DNA from: Cypionkella psychrotolerans
Lineage (GTDB): Bacteria > Pseudomonadota > Alphaproteobacteria > Rhodobacterales > Rhodobacteraceae
Direction: 5' to 3'
Assembly: GCF_001294535.1 (NCBI RefSeq)
Contig: NZ_LGIC01000018.1
Coordinates: 1 to 54,672, forward strand
DNA length: 54,672 nucleotides
In this document: positions 1 through 7,382 of the stretch, piece after piece
Layout: each line of letters begins with the position of its first letter
Numbering within the stretch: the first letter of the stretch is position 1
Notes under the pieces: model-generated
Told to the model about the DNA's origin: nothing
Seen by the model: the letters and a program-made list of their open reading frames with translations, nothing else
Database searches by the model: none
Program-made: the position numbers and the translations under genes

Positions 1-204
1 GAGCATGGCAAGACTGGAACCTTGGTGGATTTCTTCGATGTGCCGGGTTGGTCGGCGGCGATGATTGAAGGGCTGGCGCACCCGGAGCGCTTTACCGAGA
101 TGCGGGCGGCGGTGCGCAAAGTGGCGCTGGAGCGCTATGATCTGCGCGGGAATTGCCTGCCGCGTATGGTAGCGTTTGTCGAGAGTTTTGCGCCGAAGGG
201 TTAA
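1..204 (+). CDS. Glycosyltransferase, C-terminal fragment (5' end outside window)
   Basis: The frame is open from the first base and ends at TAA 202-204, giving about 67 residues. It reads EHGKTGTLVDFFDVPGW, then an AHPERF stretch, a basic R-x-x-x-R-K helix, and CLPRMVAF near the end. This matches the C-terminal helix region of family 4/GT-B type glycosyltransferases, which commonly read (E)xGxTGLLVDFFD followed by a final helix packing on the nucleotide-sugar domain. The catalytic core lies upstream of the window, so the acceptor and sugar cannot be named. It is convergent with hemN. Confidence 0.7.
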   Translation, partial: EHGKTGTLVDFFDVPGWSAAMIEGLAHPERFTEMRAAVRKVALERYDLRGNCLPRMVAFVESFAPKG

Positions 205-223
205 CGGTGATGACGCGCTCCCT

Positions 224-1581
224 CTATCCCACGCCGCCGAGTGCTTCGCCTTGCTTTGGTCGTAAGCGTCGAACATCCGCGCCACCATGCGGGTCAAAGG
301 GCGGCTGGGCTCTGGGATCGAAAGGCCGGTTGCATCCAACTCCAGCATCTGCGGGAAGGCCTGCGCGGCATTGGTCAGCAGCGTGTCCAACCGCTCAGGC
401 GTCACTGGAAAATCGCGCAGAATCTCGGCGCGGTTGATGTGGAAATCGCACATCAGCGCCTCAATCAACCGCCCGCGCAGGATGTCTTCTCCGGCAAAAG
501 CATGGCCGCGCTCGGTTGAGAACTGCCCTGCGCGGATGGCTTTGGTATGGGCGGCGGTGGCGGGGGCGTTTTGCGCGTAGCCTTGCGGGAAGCGGGAAAT
601 TGACGAGGCCCCAAGCCCGATCAGGATGGGGGATGTATCGTCGGTATAGCCTTGGAAATTCCGACGCAGCTTCCCCGCCTGAGCGGCCTGCGCCATGCTG
701 TCGGTGGGTTTGGCGAAATGGTCGATGCCGATCTCGGCGTAACCATCGGCGACGAACAGCTGTCGGGCGATCTCGAACAACTCCAGCCGTTCCTCGGGCG
801 TTGGCATGGTGTCGGAGGGGATCATCTGTTGGCGGCGGCTCATCCACGGCACATGGGCGTAACCGTAAAGTGCCACCCGGTCAGGCGACAAGGCCAGCAG
901 TTTTTGCACGGAATCGGCGATGCGGACTGGGGTCTGATGTGGCAGGCCGTAGAGGATATCGGCGTTAAGACTGGTCACGCCACGGGCACGGATCATCTCG
1001 GCCACGGCGAGGGTTGTCTCGGAGGGCTGCACCCGGCCAATCGCGGCTTGGATTTGCGGATCGAAGTCCTGCACGCCAATCGAGGCGCGGTTCATGCCTG
1101 CGGCGACCAATGCGTCGAGGCGGGGGGCGTCGATTTCCATCGGGTCAATTTCAACCGAGAAGGTGCCGCCATCGGCCATCGGCACCACATCGAAAATCTG
1201 GCCCGCAAGTTCGTGGATCAGTTCGGGGGCAAGCATGGTAGGGGTGCCGCCGCCCCAATGCAGTTTCGCCAGCCGAATGCCGGGCGCAAGATGGCTGCGC
1301 AGCAGATCAATCTCGGCTTTCAGAACCTTGGCATAGGCGCGCACCGGATCATCCGATACCGTACCTTGGGTGCGGCAGGCGCAAAACCAGCACAGGCGCC
1401 TACAGAATGGGACATGGACATAGAGCGAAATCTCTGTACTGCTAGGAATGCTGCCTATCCATCCTGCGAAATCGGCAGGGCCCACTGCGCCGCTGAACTG
1501 CGGTGCCGTGGGGTAGCTGGTATAGCGGGGCACGCGCGCGTCAAAAAGACCGAGCTGCATCAGTTGCGAATGGACTGTCAT
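224..1581 (-). CDS. hemN: Oxygen-independent coproporphyrinogen III oxidase HemN, with disrupted 3' end
   Basis: HemN is a radical SAM enzyme that converts coproporphyrinogen III to protoporphyrinogen IX without oxygen in the cytoplasm. Translating from ATG 1581 gives VPRYTSYPTAPQF, then the cluster motif VPFCRRLCWFCACRTQ (CxxxCxxC), HWGGGTPT, an EIDP segment, SIGVQDF, DILYGLPHQT and a C-terminal FDAYDQSKAKHSAA; the matched part is about 450 residues, the usual length. The frame then misses its expected stop: a TAG at 226-224 sits one register away, and one extra base near 231-236 would give HSAAVG-stop. As written, the frame stays open on the minus strand to base 1, antisense to the glycosyltransferase. 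The coordinates given run to that out-of-frame TAG. An FNR box lies 35 bases upstream, so oxygen-limited induction by the divergent FnrL is likely. Confidence 0.9.
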
Positions 1582-1615
1582 GCGCGTAGTTTGGCAGCGA
1601 GGGCGCTCGGATGCC

Positions 1616-1629
1616 TTGACCCAGATCAA
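1616..1629. promoter_or_regulatory. FNR/FnrL box between hemN and fnrL
   Basis: The sequence TTGACCCAGATCAA fits the FNR consensus TTGAT-N4-ATCAA with one mismatch. It lies in the 80-base divergent gap between the hemN start (1581) and the fnrL start (1662), about 35 bases from each. In Rhodobacter species FnrL is known to control hemN and itself from such a site. The box could serve both promoters; which direction is activated cannot be read from the sequence. Confidence 0.85.
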
Positions 1630-1661
1630 CTGACCCGACCCAACCAACCGAAAGGCCGGAT

Positions 1662-2405
1662 ATGTCACATAACGACCCCAAAATCGCCGATCTGAATTGC
1701 GGCGACTGTCCGATCCGACACCGGGCGGTTTGCGCGCGCTGTGAGACGGATGAACTGCATCAGTTGGAAGCGATCAAATATTATCGCAGCTTTCAGGCTG
1801 GGCAACCGGTGATCTGGTCGGGGGATCGGATGGAGTTTGTGGCCTCTGTGGTCACGGGCATCGCCACCCTCACCCAGACGATGGAGGATGGGCGGCGGCA
1901 GATGGTGGGCTTGTTGCTGCCGTCGGATTTCGTCGGGCGGCCCGGTCGGGCGACGGCGGCTTATGATGTGACCGCGACCACCGATCTGGTGATGTGTTGT
2001 TTTCGCAAGAAGCCGTTTGAGGAATTGATGGGCTCGACCCCGCATATCGCGCAGCGGTTGCTGGAAATGACGCTGGATGAGTTGGATGCAGCCCGGGAAT
2101 GGATGCTGCTGTTGGGCCGCAAGACGGCGCGGGAGAAGATTGCCTCGCTGCTCACGATCATTGCGCGACGGAATGCGTCTTTGAAGCAGGCGACGAAGGG
2201 TGGCGTGCGGTTTGATTTGCCGCTGACCCGTGAGGAGATGGCGGATTATCTAGGGCTGACATTGGAGACGGTCAGCCGGCAGATCTCGACCCTGAAACGC
2301 GAGGGGGTGATTGTGTTGGAGGGGAAACGGCATGTGGTGGTGCCGAATCTGGACCGATTGCTGGAAGAAACAGGAGACGATTCCGATGGTGGGATGTTGA
2401 ACTGA
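1662..2405 (+). CDS. fnrL: Anaerobic transcription regulator FnrL (Crp/Fnr family)
   Basis: A 247-residue Crp/Fnr regulator that senses oxygen through a [4Fe-4S] cluster and activates anaerobic and microaerobic genes. N-terminal cysteines lie at 13, 16, 24 and 27 (NCGDCPIRHRAVCARC), with a Cys-Cys pair at 112-113; three of the former plus one of the latter are the expected cluster ligands. A cyclic-nucleotide-binding-like barrel fills roughly residues 30-150. The helix-turn-helix at about 188-217 (LTREEMADYLGLTLETVSRQ) carries the E-x-x-S-R triad at 202-206 that reads the TTGAT half site. It is divergent from hemN and shares the FNR box at 1616-1629, so autoregulation is likely. Confidence 0.95.
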   Translation: MSHNDPKIADLNCGDCPIRHRAVCARCETDELHQLEAIKYYRSFQAGQPVIWSGDRMEFVASVVTGIATLTQTMEDGRRQMVGLLLPSDFVGRPGRATAAYDVTATTDLVMCCFRKKPFEELMGSTPHIAQRLLEMTLDELDAAREWMLLLGRKTAREKIASLLTIIARRNASLKQATKGGVRFDLPLTREEMADYLGLTLETVSRQISTLKREGVIVLEGKRHVVVPNLDRLLEETGDDSDGGMLN

Positions 2406-2505
2406 GGTCCCAACTCGGGACCTTTTATAATCCTTTGTAAACAATTGGTTGACCCTGCCTCATTAAGGGTTTTTTAATCCTTCAAACCCTGATGCAGGAG
2501 ATCCC

Positions 2506-2901
2506 ATGCCGCAATCGCCAGACCCCGAGCAACCCACCGGAGCGTTGACCCTGCGCACGCTGACCATGCCGCGCGATGTCAACAACAACGGCGATATTTT
2601 CGGCGGCTGGGTGCTGTCACAGATGGATATGGCGGCGGGGATTGTGGCTTCGGCCCGCGCACAGGGCCGGGTGGCGACGGTGGCGATTGATGCGATGCAG
2701 TTCATCCGTCCGGTGAAGGTCGGCGACGTGCTCTGCATCTATGTCAGCATTGCGCGGGTCGGGCGGACCTCGATGGGCTTGCAGATTGAGGCTTGGGTGC
2801 TGCGCAACCGGCAAGAGCGGCGCGAGAAGGTCACGCATGGGCTGTTCACCTTTGTCGCCATTGATGAGGACGGCAAGCCACGGGTGCTTCCGGCAGAATA
2901 G
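2506..2901 (+). CDS. YciA-like acyl-CoA thioesterase
   Basis: A 131-residue single hotdog-domain protein preceded by a good ribosome site (AGGAG, 8 bases before ATG). The stretch NNNGDIFGGWVLSQMD, residues about 24-39, is the typical YciA/BACH signature with the catalytic Asp region at the start of the hotdog helix. FIRPVKVGDVL and THGLFTFVAID follow in the expected order. Family members hydrolyse a broad range of acyl-CoAs in the cytoplasm, usually as hexamers. It stands alone, with about 100 bases after fnrL and about 190 before the next gene. The exact substrate is unknown. Confidence 0.88.
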   Translation: MPQSPDPEQPTGALTLRTLTMPRDVNNNGDIFGGWVLSQMDMAAGIVASARAQGRVATVAIDAMQFIRPVKVGDVLCIYVSIARVGRTSMGLQIEAWVLRNRQERREKVTHGLFTFVAIDEDGKPRVLPAE

Positions 2902-3093
2902 CCCAGCCTTCACGCTTGCGCGAGCAGGGCCGATCATCAGACCAAAGGCTGATCATGCGGCACCTGCCTTGTGCTATGGTGGCCATGCAGGGTCGTGGTG
3001 CGCCACCCCTGCAGTCTCGCAGGACCGGGCCGCTGCGGCTTTGGTTGATCCTGCGACGTTGCTGCGGAACGTCCGACCGCAAGGAGATCTGTG

Positions 3094-3447
3094 ATGCAAT
3101 ATAGCAAACACCTGACCGCGTTGAGTGCGGCTTTCATTTTGGCTTCCAGCCTTGCCGCACAAGCGGCGGGGATGCTGGCCGATGCCAAGGGCATGACTCT
3201 GTATACTTTCGACAAGGATGCGGGCGGGGTTTCAGCCTGCTACGACGATTGCGCTGTGAAATGGCCGCCCTATCTGGGTGCGGCGACCGACAAAATGACC
3301 GAGGGCTGGACGCTGGTGGATCGTACCGATGGCACCAAGCAATGGGCCTATGACGGCAAGCCCGTGTATTATTTCGTGGAGGATAAAGCCAAAGGCGATG
3401 CCAAGGGCGACGGCATGGGCGGCAAATGGCATGTGATCAAGGAATGA
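3094..3447 (+). CDS. Secreted repeat protein (PF03640-like, lipoprotein_15 family)
   Basis: A 117-residue protein starting at ATG 3094 with AAGGAG 8 bases upstream; a GTG just before it is a weaker option. Residues 1-25 form a Sec signal peptide ending in SLAAQA-AG. The mature part has GMTLYTFDKDAGG, a Cys pair in SACYDDCAVKWPP, and KQWAYDGKPVYYF. This matches the short repeats of secreted proteins of unknown function (PF03640), one of them with the CxxxC pair likely forming a disulphide. It is probably periplasmic; no lipobox cysteine follows the signal. A strong hairpin terminator follows at 3470-3499. Confidence 0.8.
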   Translation: MQYSKHLTALSAAFILASSLAAQAAGMLADAKGMTLYTFDKDAGGVSACYDDCAVKWPPYLGAATDKMTEGWTLVDRTDGTKQWAYDGKPVYYFVEDKAKGDAKGDGMGGKWHVIKE

Positions 3448-3469
3448 TCTGAGCCTTGCTCTGAATGAC

Positions 3470-3499
3470 AAAGAGGCGAGGGAAATCCCTCGCCTCTTT
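3470..3499. terminator. Bidirectional intrinsic terminator
   Basis: A perfect 13-bp inverted repeat (AAAGAGGCGAGGG / CCCTCGCCTCTTT) flanks an AAAT loop. The flanking A and T tracts let it work in both directions. It ends the secreted-protein gene on the plus strand and the 25-codon gene on the minus strand. Confidence 0.85.
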
Positions 3500-3545
3500 G
3501 ATTTAACGCGCTTGTTTGAGCAGCGGTTTCTGCGCTTTGGGGCGA

Positions 3546-3623
3546 TCAGAAAACACCCGTCAGATACAGCAGAATGATGATCACAATCGGGATCCCGAGG
3601 AAATAGGCGACGATGCCTTTCAT
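3546..3623 (-). CDS. 25-residue single-span membrane peptide
   Basis: A very short gene: ATG 3623 to TGA 3546 encodes MKGIVAYFLGIPIVIIILLY followed by LTGVF. A ribosome site (AAGGAGAACACC) lies directly before the ATG. Residues 4-22 are almost entirely hydrophobic with one Pro, so the product is most likely a one-helix inner-membrane peptide. I recall very similar tiny proteins annotated as hypothetical across Alphaproteobacteria, but give no function. An EcfG-like promoter (3686-3662) sits about 40 bases upstream on the same strand, and the divergent csbD also has one, so general-stress expression is likely. Confidence 0.75.
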   Translation of the reverse strand: MKGIVAYFLGIPIVIIILLYLTGVF

Positions 3624-3661
3624 GGTGTTCTCCTTATATTTGGTGTCGAACCTGCTGGGAA

Positions 3662-3686
3662 AACCCGGAGGGCGCGGTTTGGTTCC
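3662..3686 (-). promoter_or_regulatory. EcfG-type promoter for the 25-residue membrane peptide
   Basis: On the minus strand, GGAAC (3686-3682) and GGTT (3665-3662) are separated by 16 bases. The alphaproteobacterial general-stress sigma factor EcfG recognises GGAAC-N16/17-(C)GTT. It lies correctly placed upstream of the start at 3623. Confidence 0.6.
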
Positions 3687-3752
3687 CGTCGTCGCGCAGC
3701 TTTGAGATAAGTTTGCAGAATTGGGAGGTTTGCCGCGGCGAGCGCGGCCTTG

Positions 3753-3777
3753 GGAACCGTTTGCGGTTTCACGCGTT
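3753..3777 (+). promoter_or_regulatory. EcfG-type promoter for csbD
   Basis: GGAAC at 3753-3757 and CGTT at 3774-3777 are separated by exactly 16 bases, a full match to the EcfG (general stress response) consensus of Alphaproteobacteria. It lies 108 bases upstream of the csbD start at 3885. CsbD-family genes are typical members of general-stress regulons. Confidence 0.7.
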
Positions 3778-3884
3778 GAGCTTGCACAGGACAGCGGTGC
3801 CGAAGTCTTTGATTTATCAGGGGAGATCTGATGGTCAGGCTAAGGTGACGTTTGTGCAAACCCAAAGCGTTAATGGAGATTATC

Positions 3885-4070
3885 ATGGACAAAGACCGGA
3901 TCGTAGGCTCGGCCAAAGTGGTTAAGGGCAAGGCGAAAGCGGCGGTTGGCTCGGTGATCGGCGATGCCAAGATGCAGGCCGAAGGTAAGGCCGATCAAGT
4001 GGAAGGCCGGGTGCAGAACGCCGTCGGTAGCGCCAAGGATACTGTGCGCGATGTGATCAAGGGCAAGTAA
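3885..4070 (+). CDS. CsbD family stress-response protein
   Basis: A 61-residue, highly charged, Cys-free protein. It begins MDKDRIVGSAKVVKGKAKAA, then has GDAKMQAEGKADQVEGRVQN and ends KDTVRDVIKGK, the standard CsbD pattern of repeated G-x-x-K-x-x-x-G amphipathic helices. An upstream ATG at 3873 is in frame, but GGAG at 3875-3878 fits the 3885 start better. CsbD proteins are abundant under general stress; their molecular action is not known. The EcfG-type promoter at 3753 supports that role here. Confidence 0.92.
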   Translation: MDKDRIVGSAKVVKGKAKAAVGSVIGDAKMQAEGKADQVEGRVQNAVGSAKDTVRDVIKGK

Positions 4071-4161
4071 GCCGAAGAATTTCGCGGGTTTGCCGTTCCG
4101 GCTGACCCGCACCCGATCTGGCGATTGTGCCCGATCTGGCCCTTTATCATGGAGTTATCCG

Positions 4162-4326
4162 ATGTCGCTTGGAACCATTCTGCTGATCATTCTGGTGATC
4201 TTCCTGCTCGGCGGCTTTAGCGGCCGTTTCGGCGGTTACGGCTATGGCTATGGCCACGGCGGCGTCGGCGTGATCGGCGTGGTGGCAATTATCGTGCTGG
4301 TCTTGGTTCTGACCGGGCGGATGTAG
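4162..4326 (+). CDS. DUF3309-like small membrane protein
   Basis: A 54-residue protein, start chosen by GGAGTTATCCG just before ATG 4162. It has two hydrophobic spans (about residues 4-17 and 34-50) flanking a Gly/Tyr-rich linker (GRFGGYGYGYGHGG). This layout matches DUF3309 proteins, small inner-membrane proteins of unknown function common near stress genes in Proteobacteria. It follows csbD by about 90 bases in the same direction and may be co-transcribed. Confidence 0.75.
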   Translation: MSLGTILLIILVIFLLGGFSGRFGGYGYGYGHGGVGVIGVVAIIVLVLVLTGRM

Positions 4327-4334
4327 AGGACGGC

Positions 4335-4451
4335 GTAGGGTGGGTGATTCCATGGATTTGGCGCGCCAAATCTTTGGGTTCACCCACCATTATGACCGTC
4401 GGGGTACGGTGGGTGAACTCGCGCAAAGCGGCGCGGAACCACCCACCCTAC
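4335..4451. repeat. REP/MITE-like palindromic intergenic element
   Basis: The 117-base element is bounded by a perfect 11-bp inverted repeat (GTAGGGTGGGT at 4335-4345, ACCCACCCTAC at 4441-4451). Inside lie two further GGTGGGTGA(A)-type blocks, one inverted (4379-4388) and one direct (4408-4417), and a perfect 18-bp palindrome GATTTGGCGCGCCAAATC at 4355-4372. It fills the gap between two convergent genes, so it may double as a transcription barrier. There is no coding capacity. Confidence 0.65.
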
Positions 4452-4454
4452 CGA

Positions 4455-6110
4455 TTAACGGCTGAATCGCTTGTACTTCGCGCGTTTCGGCTCCAGCGCA
4501 TCTGGCCCCAGACGCCGCACTTTGTCTTCTTCGTAGGCTTGGAAGTTGCCCTCGAACCATTCGACATGGGCGTCGCCCTCAAACGCCAGCATATGGGTGC
4601 AGAGGCGGTCGAGAAAGAAGCGGTCGTGGCTGATGATGATGGCGCAGCCGGCGAAGTCTTCAATCGCGGATTCAAGGGCTTGCAGGGTTTCGACGTCAAG
4701 GTCGTTGGTCGGCTCGTCGAGCAGCAGCACGTTACCGCCCGAGCGCAAGAGTTTCGCCATGTGGACGCGGTTCCGCTCACCGCCGGACAGCAGGCCGACT
4801 TTCTTCTGCTGGTCGGTGCCTTTGAAGTTGAAAGCGCCGGTGTAGACGCGGGAGTTCATCGACATATCGCCGAGTTGGATGACCTCCGAGCCGCCGGAGA
4901 TTTCTTCCCAGACGTTTTTGTTGGGGTCCAACGCGTCGCGGGATTGGTCGACGTAGCTGAGTTGCACGGTGTTACCCAGAACGATGCTGCCTTCATCGGG
5001 CTGTTCTTGCCCCGACAGCATACGGAACAGCGTCGATTTACCGGCACCGTTCGGGCCGATCACGCCGACGATGGCACCCGGTGGCACGGTGAAGGTCAGA
5101 TCCTCGATCAGCAGCTTGTCGCCCATGTGTTTCTTCAGGCCGGTGACTTCGATCACCTTGCTGCCCAGACGTTCGCCGTTCGGGATGATGATTTGCGCCG
5201 AGGATGCACGTTCCAGCACGGTTTGGCCTGCCATCTCGTTATAGCGCGCCAAGCGGGCCTTGCCTTTGGACTGGCGGGCTTTGGCCCCCGAGCGGATCCA
5301 CTCCAATTCCTTCTCCAGCGCTTTTTGCTTGGACTTGTCCTCGCGCGCCTCTTGGCTCATCCGTTTGGCTTTTTGATCGAGCCAGGCCGAATAGTTGCCC
5401 TCGTAGGGGATGCCGCGGCCACGATCGAGTTCGAGGATCCAAGAGGTGATGTCGTCGAGGAAGTAACGGTCGTGGGTGACGATCAGGATGGTGCCGCGGT
5501 AGGCGATCAGGTGCTTTTGCAACCAGGCGATGGATTCGGCGTCCAAGTGGTTGGTCGGCTCGTCGAGCAGCAGCATGTCGGGGGCTTCAAGCAGCAGTTT
5601 GCACAGAGCCACGCGGCGGCGTTCCCCGCCAGACAGCGATTCCACATCGGCATCATCGGGCGGGCAGCGCAGGGCGTCCATCGCGACACCTACGGAAGCC
5701 TCAAGCTCCCACAGGTTGCCCGCGTCGATCTCGTCTTGCAACGCGGCCATCTCATCCGCGGTTTCGTCCGAGTAGTTCATCGCCAGTTCGTTGTAGCGTT
5801 CCAGAATGGCGGTTTGTTTCGCCACGCCGAGCATGACGTTGCCTTTCACGTCCAAGGACGGATCAAGGTAGGGTTCCTGCGCCAGATAGCCGACTTTCGC
5901 GCCCTTAGCGGCCCAAGCCTCGCCCTTAAAGTCGGTGTCCATGCCAGCCATGATCTTCAACAGGGTCGATTTACCCGAGCCGTTGACGCCGACCACACCG
6001 ATTTTTACGCCGGGCAGGAAGTTCAGGTGGATATTCTCAAAGCACTTCTTGCCACCGGGATAGGTCTTGGAGACGCCTTCCATGTGGTAGACATATTGAT
6101 ACGAGGCCAT
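4455..6110 (-). CDS. ettA: ABC-F translational throttle EttA
   Basis: A 551-residue soluble ABC-F ATPase with two nucleotide-binding domains and no membrane segment, the usual EttA length. The first Walker A is GVNGSGKST with signature LSGGERRR and LLLDEPTNHLD. A basic linker (KRMSQEAREDKSKQKALEKE) matches the P-site tRNA interaction arm. The second Walker A is GPNGAGKST with LSGGERNR and LLLDEPTNDLD. EttA binds the ribosomal E site and gates the first elongation step according to the ATP/ADP ratio. The start ATG 6110 has CAGGAG 8 bases upstream. It appears monocistronic. Confidence 0.95.
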   Translation of the reverse strand: MASYQYVYHMEGVSKTYPGGKKCFENIHLNFLPGVKIGVVGVNGSGKSTLLKIMAGMDTDFKGEAWAAKGAKVGYLAQEPYLDPSLDVKGNVMLGVAKQTAILERYNELAMNYSDETADEMAALQDEIDAGNLWELEASVGVAMDALRCPPDDADVESLSGGERRRVALCKLLLEAPDMLLLDEPTNHLDAESIAWLQKHLIAYRGTILIVTHDRYFLDDITSWILELDRGRGIPYEGNYSAWLDQKAKRMSQEAREDKSKQKALEKELEWIRSGAKARQSKGKARLARYNEMAGQTVLERASSAQIIIPNGERLGSKVIEVTGLKKHMGDKLLIEDLTFTVPPGAIVGVIGPNGAGKSTLFRMLSGQEQPDEGSIVLGNTVQLSYVDQSRDALDPNKNVWEEISGGSEVIQLGDMSMNSRVYTGAFNFKGTDQQKKVGLLSGGERNRVHMAKLLRSGGNVLLLDEPTNDLDVETLQALESAIEDFAGCAIIISHDRFFLDRLCTHMLAFEGDAHVEWFEGNFQAYEEDKVRRLGPDALEPKRAKYKRFSR

Positions 6111-6290
6111 TGGGTGCTCCTGGACAAAGTCGCTCTGCGCTGTTGGGGCGGTATGTAGCGATTGTTGGTGGCAAGAGCAACGTGGGGGTGGTGGCTATGA
6201 TGCGGGAAGCGGGGCCGCGCAGAAGATTTCGCTGCGATCTGGCGTGCCCGGCTTGGGCCTAACCTCAGCTTCAGTGAAAGGAGGGCGATC

Positions 6291-7343
6291 TCACGCCAGC
6301 TTCCGCTCTGCCAAATCCGCCTCACGTTGCGCTTTGGCTTGCGAGATCACGGCGTGGGGTGGCACGTCTTCGGTGACCCAGACGTTGCCGCCCAGCACCG
6401 CGCCGCGGCCGATGGTGACTCGGCCTAGGACGGTGGCACCGGAATAGATCACCACGTCGTCTTGGACCACCGGATGCCGGGGCAGGCCTTTGATGGCGTT
6501 GCCGGATTCGTCGGTGGGGAAGCTTTTCGCGCCCAAGGTGACGGCTTGGAAGATTTGCACCCGGTTGCCGATGATCGCGGTGGCACCGATTACGACGCCG
6601 GTGCCGTGGTCGATGAAAAAGCTTTGGCCGATGGTGGCACCCGGATGAATATCAATGCCGGTGGCGCTGTGCGACAATTCGGCCACCAACCGCGCCAGCA
6701 AGGGCAGGCCCAAGCGGTGCAGACGGTGCGCGATGCGGTGACTGATCATCGCATGAACGCCGGGATAGCAGAGCAGAACCTCGTCGACGCTGCGGGCGGC
6801 AGGATCGGCAGCGAAGGCGGCCCGCACATCGGTATCGAGCAGGCGGCGGATGTCGGCAAGGCTGGAGGCAAAATCTTGCACCAGACGCAGCGCTGCAAGA
6901 TCGGCGGGCAGATCAGCGGTGGCAAGGGCGTGACGCTCGGCCCAGAGCAGTTCCAGCCGGACTTGAGCGGTCAGGTCTTGCAAGACGGTGCTGAGGGTCT
7001 GGCCGACGTAGTAATTCTCGCTTTCGGGGCGCAAATCGGCGGGCCCCAGCCGCATCGGAAACAGGATGCCGCGCAGGCCTTCAACAATGCCGCGCACCAC
7101 CGCAGCTGAGGGCAATTCGCGGCCAAACGGCTCGGCGCTGCGGTCGCGCAGACCGCGCCAGTCTTGCCGGGCCTGTGCCAGATCAGCGACCACGCGGTCA
7201 AGGTCGAAGGTTTGTGGCGGGGTCGGGCGGAGGTCTGGCGTAACGCTTAGGTTTGCAGCGGGCCGGTCGGGGGCAAAGGCCTGAGCTATGGTCACTTGCG
7301 GCTGGGCGCTGTCCGGCTGCAGGGTTTGTACAGGTGAGGCCAT
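6291..7343 (-). CDS. cysE: Serine O-acetyltransferase (EpsC/SrpH-like CysE)
   Basis: Transfers acetyl from acetyl-CoA to L-serine, the first step of cysteine synthesis. Residues about 100-220 are the helical N-terminal SATase domain (LLCYPGVHAMISHRIAHRLH). The left-handed beta-helix follows: IDIHPGATIGQSFFIDHGTG with the catalytic-type D-H pair, then VVIGATAIIG and GAVLGGNVW. It carries an N-terminal Pro/Gln-rich leader unlike E. coli CysE. Start sites ATG 7382, 7355 and 7343 are possible; 7343 has the nearest purine-rich stretch (GGATAAG), but none is strong. A 14-bp palindrome at 7361-7374 lies across the candidate starts and may be an operator. Confidence 0.9.
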   Translation of the reverse strand: MASPVQTLQPDSAQPQVTIAQAFAPDRPAANLSVTPDLRPTPPQTFDLDRVVADLAQARQDWRGLRDRSAEPFGRELPSAAVVRGIVEGLRGILFPMRLGPADLRPESENYYVGQTLSTVLQDLTAQVRLELLWAERHALATADLPADLAALRLVQDFASSLADIRRLLDTDVRAAFAADPAARSVDEVLLCYPGVHAMISHRIAHRLHRLGLPLLARLVAELSHSATGIDIHPGATIGQSFFIDHGTGVVIGATAIIGNRVQIFQAVTLGAKSFPTDESGNAIKGLPRHPVVQDDVVIYSGATVLGRVTIGRGAVLGGNVWVTEDVPPHAVISQAKAQREADLAERKLA

Positions 7344-7360
7344 TGTCTTATCCATGCGGT

Positions 7361-7374
7361 CGCAAACGTTTGCG
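7361..7374. promoter_or_regulatory. 14-bp palindrome at cysE start, possible operator
   Basis: CGCAAACGTTTGCG is a perfect palindrome. It lies just upstream of the preferred cysE start, where a repressor would block transcription or translation initiation. It resembles LacI/GalR-type half sites (AACGTT core), but no such regulator is encoded nearby. Confidence 0.4.
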
Positions 7375-7382
7375 TCTTTCAT

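Noticed and set aside
652-1695. Large plus-strand open frame opposite hemN
   Set aside because: It is the antisense shadow of the full-length HemN reading frame and shows no protein family signal.
4344-6158. 604-codon plus-strand open frame
   Set aside because: Antisense shadow of ettA; composition typical of a GC-rich complementary frame, with no ribosome site.
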